Made by a program: the position numbers and the translations under genes. This document shows positions 60,001-62,894 of a stretch of 62,894 nt of DNA, piece after piece. The DNA comes from SIG440 sp045580025. Its GTDB lineage: Bacteria > Bacillota > Clostridia > Monoglobales > Monoglobaceae. The notes beneath the pieces were generated by a model. That model saw nothing but the letters and a program-made list of their open reading frames with translations, ran no database searches and was not told the origin of the DNA. The stretch lies in the NCBI GenBank assembly GCA_045580025.1, contig JAZNNB010000004.1:1-62894 (forward strand), written 5' to 3'. How positions within the stretch are numbered: position 1 is the first letter of the stretch; every line of letters starts with the position of its first letter.

Positions 60001-61350
60001 ATGTTATCAGTTGTTTCATTGTGCGGTATTGTAATAGGGTTATGTTTGTTGATTTTTTTAGCCTATAAGGGACACTCTATTATCTGGGTTGCACCTTTAT
60101 GTGCGGTTGTGGTAGCTGTCATGGGAGGGCTTAGTGTTTTGGATGCTTACCTTGGTGACTATATAAAAGGTGTGGCGGATTATATCGTATCTTGGTTCCC
60201 TGCATTTTTCTTGGGTGCAGTTTACGGAAAAGTGATGGATATGACAGGTTCAGCACGGTCTCTTGCAAATAAATTAGTTTCAGTTATAGGTTCTAAATTT
60301 GCTGTTGCGGCAGTTGTTCTTCCCTGTCTTTTAATGACATATGGAGGAATATCTTTGTTTGTGGTTGTGTTTGTCATTTATCCAATGGGTTATGCAATAT
60401 ACCGTGAAGCTAATTTGCCGAGAACACTTCTTCCCGGAGCCATTGCTTTTGGTGCATTTGGAATCACTATGACATCTATTCCGGGCACTCCGCAAATTCA
60501 GAATATCATACCTACTACATATTATGGTACAACAGCAACAGCAGCACCTTTAATGGGAATTATAGCGGCGGTTTTGATTGCTGTGCCGGGATATTTATAT
60601 TTGGAATGGCGTTGCCGTAATGCGCGCAAAAAAGGTCTTGGTTTTGTTGAAGATGAAAAGTTTAAAGATTCGGTTGCTAACAGCTCTGAACAACCATCAT
60701 GGCATTGGCTCAGCGGATTGTTGCCCTTGATTGTTGTTGTACTTATGCTGAATGTTTTACCTACTGTTTTGGAAAAGGCGGGAATAGCCCAGTGGACTAC
60801 AAGTCAATCCATTGTTGTTGCGCTTTTAGGCGGTATATTAGTAACTTGTCTTATGAACATAAAGCAGTTCAAACTTCTTTTGCCGGCAGTTAATGAAGGT
60901 GCTAATGGTTCATTAGTGGCAATTATGAATACCGCGTGTGCTGTGGGATTTGGCTCTGTTGTTAAAATAGTTCCAGGCTTTACGCTTCTCAAAAAGGCTA
61001 TGTTAAATATGCCGGGAAGTATACTTTTCTCTGAGGCGGTTGCTGTCAATGTTCTTGCAGGTGCAACTGGTTCTGCATCCGGAGGAATGTCTATCGCACT
61101 TGAAGCGTTGGCTCCGCAATATTTAGAAAAGGCTATGAGCATCGGAATGAATCCTGAATTATTACATAGAATTGCATCTTTAGCATCCGGTGGATTAGAT
61201 ACGTTGCCACATAACGGTGCAGTTCTAACTTTGTTGGCTGTATCAAATTGTAAGCATAAAGAATCATATATGGATGTTTGTGTTACATCTTGCATTATTC
61301 CGGTTATCGTGTCGTTGGTATTGTCTTTTGCGTGGGGATTGTTTATTTGA
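60001..61350 (+). CDS. GntP-family permease (gluconate/organic acid:H+ symporter)
   Basis: A polytopic membrane protein of 449 residues with about twelve spans. The N-terminal GIVIGLCLLIFLAYKGHSI and GGLSVLDAY, the middle TYGGISLFVVVFVIYPMGYA and the late NGAVLTLLAVSNCKHKESY fit the GntP/COG2610 group. The substrate is likely a sugar acid or hydroxy acid, but no catabolic gene is adjacent to identify it. AAAGGAGAG precedes the ATG. It has its own promoter. Confidence 0.85.
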   Translation: MLSVVSLCGIVIGLCLLIFLAYKGHSIIWVAPLCAVVVAVMGGLSVLDAYLGDYIKGVADYIVSWFPAFFLGAVYGKVMDMTGSARSLANKLVSVIGSKFAVAAVVLPCLLMTYGGISLFVVVFVIYPMGYAIYREANLPRTLLPGAIAFGAFGITMTSIPGTPQIQNIIPTTYYGTTATAAPLMGIIAAVLIAVPGYLYLEWRCRNARKKGLGFVEDEKFKDSVANSSEQPSWHWLSGLLPLIVVVLMLNVLPTVLEKAGIAQWTTSQSIVVALLGGILVTCLMNIKQFKLLLPAVNEGANGSLVAIMNTACAVGFGSVVKIVPGFTLLKKAMLNMPGSILFSEAVAVNVLAGATGSASGGMSIALEALAPQYLEKAMSIGMNPELLHRIASLASGGLDTLPHNGAVLTLLAVSNCKHKESYMDVCVTSCIIPVIVSLVLSFAWGLFI

Positions 61351-61431
61351 TTTATTCGGACTTTACAAAATCATAAATAAGATTATGTCGATTATTGTCA
61401 AAAGACAGTGTTGTACTTAAGACAAGACACA

Positions 61432-61479
61432 TTATTCAATCAAGGGCTGGCTATATTTAAATAGCCGTCCGTTGAATAA
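61432..61479. repeat. Compound imperfect hairpin in the intergenic region 61351-61611
   Basis: An outer pair TTATTCAA (61432-61439) with TTGAATAA (61472-61479) encloses an inner pair GGCTAT (61449-61454) with ATAGCC (61461-61466). There is no T run, so a classic terminator is unlikely; it could stop GntP read-through weakly or be a small palindromic element. I see no coding signal in this 261-base stretch. Confidence 0.45.
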
Positions 61480-61533
61480 ATTAAATAATAGACGTAGATA
61501 CGGTTACTTTGCTTTATAAATTGTTCTTGCCGA

Positions 61534-61560
61534 ACATTCCCTCATTTTTTGCATAAAATG
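61534..61560 (+). promoter_or_regulatory. Possible sigma-K/sigma-E-like promoter of the Cys-rich protein gene
   Basis: AC (61534-61535), 16-base spacer, CATAAAATG (61552-61560), one base off the CATANNNTA pattern of mother-cell sigma factors. Short motifs like this arise by chance in AT-rich DNA. Confidence 0.3.
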
Positions 61561-61611
61561 TAGTATCCCAAAATAAAAGGGATATAAAAATGCAATAAGG
61601 AGGATGGCAGA

Positions 61612-61905
61612 ATGAATCAGGAAGAATACAACGAAATGGAATTCGGCGGATGTGATGGTCGCAACGATGGATGCACGACTCTCAATTATCAGTATGCAAA
61701 CATTAGTGTTCCCGTAGAGGTGAAACCGAAAACCACTACGGGTGATGTAACAATAGAATGCTGTGATGAGCCTGTGATTGAGTGTTGCACAAATGAATGC
61801 AAGGACGGTCTTGATATAGTTATCACACAAAAAGTGTGTATAAAAATACCCATCAGATATCAGATTGAAACCTGCGTTGGTGAAGAAAGTATAAAATGTG
61901 ATTAA
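61612..61905 (+). CDS. Small cysteine-rich conserved hypothetical protein (possible spore-surface protein)
   Basis: A 97-residue acidic protein with ten cysteines, including two CC pairs (ECCDE and ECCTN). The second half alternates strand-like segments (YANISVPVEVKP, ITQKVCIKIPIRYQIE). There is no signal peptide or membrane span. I recall similar small Clostridia proteins of unknown role with the ITQ-C-KIPI pattern. A strong site, AAGGAGG, precedes the ATG. Disulfide-rich, unsecreted small proteins of spore-formers are often coat components, which is inference only. Confidence 0.75.
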   Translation: MNQEEYNEMEFGGCDGRNDGCTTLNYQYANISVPVEVKPKTTTGDVTIECCDEPVIECCTNECKDGLDIVITQKVCIKIPIRYQIETCVGEESIKCD

Positions 61906-61918
61906 AATATAAACCTAA

Positions 61919-61957
61919 ATAATGCTGTGATAAATTTTGTCACAGCATTATTTTTTT
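61919..61957 (+). terminator. Terminator after the Cys-rich protein gene
   Basis: AATGCTGTGA (61921-61930) pairs perfectly with TCACAGCATT (61940-61949), followed by ATTTTTTTAT, 15 bases after the stop. Confidence 0.93.
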
Positions 61958-62022
61958 ATATATTATTAGTCTCTGTATTAGATAAGTATTGGTATGCATA
62001 AATCACCTTTTTATTCATTTTT

Positions 62023-62070
62023 GGTGAATACCCAATAAAAAGGAGCAAGGTATATTTCAACCTTGCTCCT
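62023..62070 (-). terminator. Terminator of the membrane XRE regulator gene
   Basis: On the minus strand, AGGAGCAAGGT (62060-62070) pairs with ACCTTGCTCCT (62041-62051) around 8 bases, followed by TTTTTATTGGG. It is 37 bases past the stop at 62107. Confidence 0.88.
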
Positions 62071-62086
62071 ATAGCATATATGCTAT
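62071..62086. repeat. Perfect 16-base palindrome
   Basis: ATAGCATATATGCTAT, adjacent to the terminator stem. It may extend the terminator or be a protein-binding site; nothing else is visible. Confidence 0.4.
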
Positions 62087-62106
62087 TTAGTTCAACAAAT
62101 TGGAAT

Positions 62107-62715
62107 TTATTTCTTGGTTAGTTTTTTGCACCAAGTCCATTTTCCACATTTAGTACACTTCAACAATCTTCTGGTTGGCGTTTGCATCAACAAGGCAATC
62201 TCTTTATAGTTAGGAACAAACATATGTTGACAGTTCTTACATTCATAATACCCTGTCTCTACCTTAAATTTAAGAGCAATGATGCAAGGAATTATAAATA
62301 GTATAACAGACGCTATTATCAAAAAGTATTGAAATCCACATTCAGGGATAAGGAGTGATATTAAAGTCATCAGACAAATAAGTGCTGCCAGGCTGGTTGC
62401 GATAATCACACAAGAGGAATGAAACAGTCGTTTATGATATCTTTCCTCATTTTTTGCCATCTGAAAAATTAGTTCATTTAATTGTTCATCCTTTTGTTCC
62501 ATTTCAATATTCTCCCCACATAATAATTCATTTACATTTATTCCAAGAATATTACAAAGGTCAAGCATAATCTCGGAATCGGGCATTGCTTTGCCTGTCT
62601 CCCATTTTGATATGGCTCTGTCGGTTATATTCAATTTTTCTGCCAACTGTGCTTGTGTAAGATTTTTCTTTTTTCTGCACTCGGCAATAAACTTTCCTAT
62701 TTTGATTTGGTCCAT
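62107..62715 (-). CDS. XRE-family regulator with two membrane spans and C-terminal zinc ribbon
   Basis: A 202-residue protein. The HTH at about 5-62 (IGKFIAECRKKKNLTQAQLA, TDRAISKWETGKAMPD) is followed by a charged linker, two membrane spans (about 102-123 and 127-148) and a C-terminal zinc-ribbon-like part with Cys159, Cys162, Cys187 and Cys190. Similar HTH-plus-membrane proteins are common in Clostridia, and their signals are unknown. AAAGGAGGT precedes the ATG. Upstream, 62716-62894 holds no gene; a hairpin GGTTGA-N11-TCAACC lies at 62774-62796. Confidence 0.85.
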   Translation of the reverse strand: MDQIKIGKFIAECRKKKNLTQAQLAEKLNITDRAISKWETGKAMPDSEIMLDLCNILGINVNELLCGENIEMEQKDEQLNELIFQMAKNEERYHKRLFHSSCVIIATSLAALICLMTLISLLIPECGFQYFLIIASVILFIIPCIIALKFKVETGYYECKNCQHMFVPNYKEIALLMQTPTRRLLKCTKCGKWTWCKKLTKK

Positions 62716-62894
62716 AGGCTACCTCCTTTCACCTTAGTTTTAGCACCTTTTAAGAAAAATAACACGAACTAACGGTTGAAGGGGGAGAACTCAACCATTG
62801 GTAGAGTGAAAATTGAACGTCAAATTCAAGTTTATCGGTCTCTTTGATAACATTCTATCATATAATTTTAGAGCAAACAAGTTAAGAGGCACAG

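Noticed and set aside
62774..62796. tRNA fragment or attachment site near the right end (GGTTGA-N11-TCAACC with nearby GGTAGAG)
   Set aside because: No cloverleaf can be drawn and no integrase gene is present; only a small hairpin remains.
1..62894. CRISPR array, insertion sequence, prophage or rRNA genes
   Set aside because: I saw no regular repeats with spacers, no transposase or integrase, and no rRNA-like stretch; nearly all bases belong to ordinary chromosomal genes.

Overview
The window is a dense, low-GC chromosomal segment from a spore-forming member of Firmicutes, class Clostridia. The evidence is the sigma-F-controlled sporulation signal gene spoIIR, Shine-Dalgarno sites of the GGAGG type before nearly every gene, the glycolytic and cell-wall gene set, GltX together with GatCAB (indirect charging of tRNA-Gln), and Firmicutes-type neighbourhoods (yybS-gdpP-rplI-dnaB, ecfA1-ecfA2-ecfT-truA, tilS-hpt, pth-mfd, DUF1934-argS). 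I cannot place it below class level from sequence alone. Most of the window is core genome. The last 3 kb looks more accessory.

Layout. 1-2925 is on the minus strand: an exported phosphodiester glycosidase (cut by the window edge), a CBM9-like protein, tRNA-Arg(ACG) and a DUF2508 protein. 3100-10989 (+) is a translation and secretion operon: secA, prfB (read through a +1 programmed frameshift), prfA, a TsaC/Sua5 - arginine-phosphatase fusion, rimI, tsaD. spoIIR lies tail-to-tail with tsaD. 11746-24114 (+) holds ddl, murI, a DUF1934 gene, argS, a CtpA protease, mrp, a methyltransferase, the ECF transporter module, truA, a DUF5711 gene and a CvpA-family gene. 24266-27841 (+) is the glycolytic operon pgk-tpiA-gpmI, ending in a strong terminator. 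An amidohydrolase follows. 29606-42566 (+) starts with a structured leader, then yybS-gdpP-rplI-dnaB-tilS-hpt-gltX-aminotransferase-trpS-tagO-wecB, and ends at a bidirectional terminator facing gatCAB (minus). A divergent control region separates gatC from a cupin-type XRE regulator and potABCD. 50375-59857 (+) holds pth-mfd, a membrane parvulin, an FHA-SEDS-PBP cell-wall module and a second truA. The end has a GntP-family permease, a small cysteine-rich protein and a membrane XRE regulator.

Most notable observations. (1) The prfB frameshift site has UAA, not the usual UGA, as its in-frame stop, and prfA follows 20 bases after prfB, so the switch could sense RF1 plus RF2 rather than RF2 alone. 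(2) TsaC is fused to a YwlE-type protein-arginine phosphatase. (3) The yybS-gdpP leader can form a hairpin-loop pseudoknot and is not a riboswitch I recognise. (4) There are two intact truA genes. (5) There are convincing operator-like inverted repeats at the pgk and pot-regulator promoters. No insertion sequence, prophage or CRISPR array is visible.
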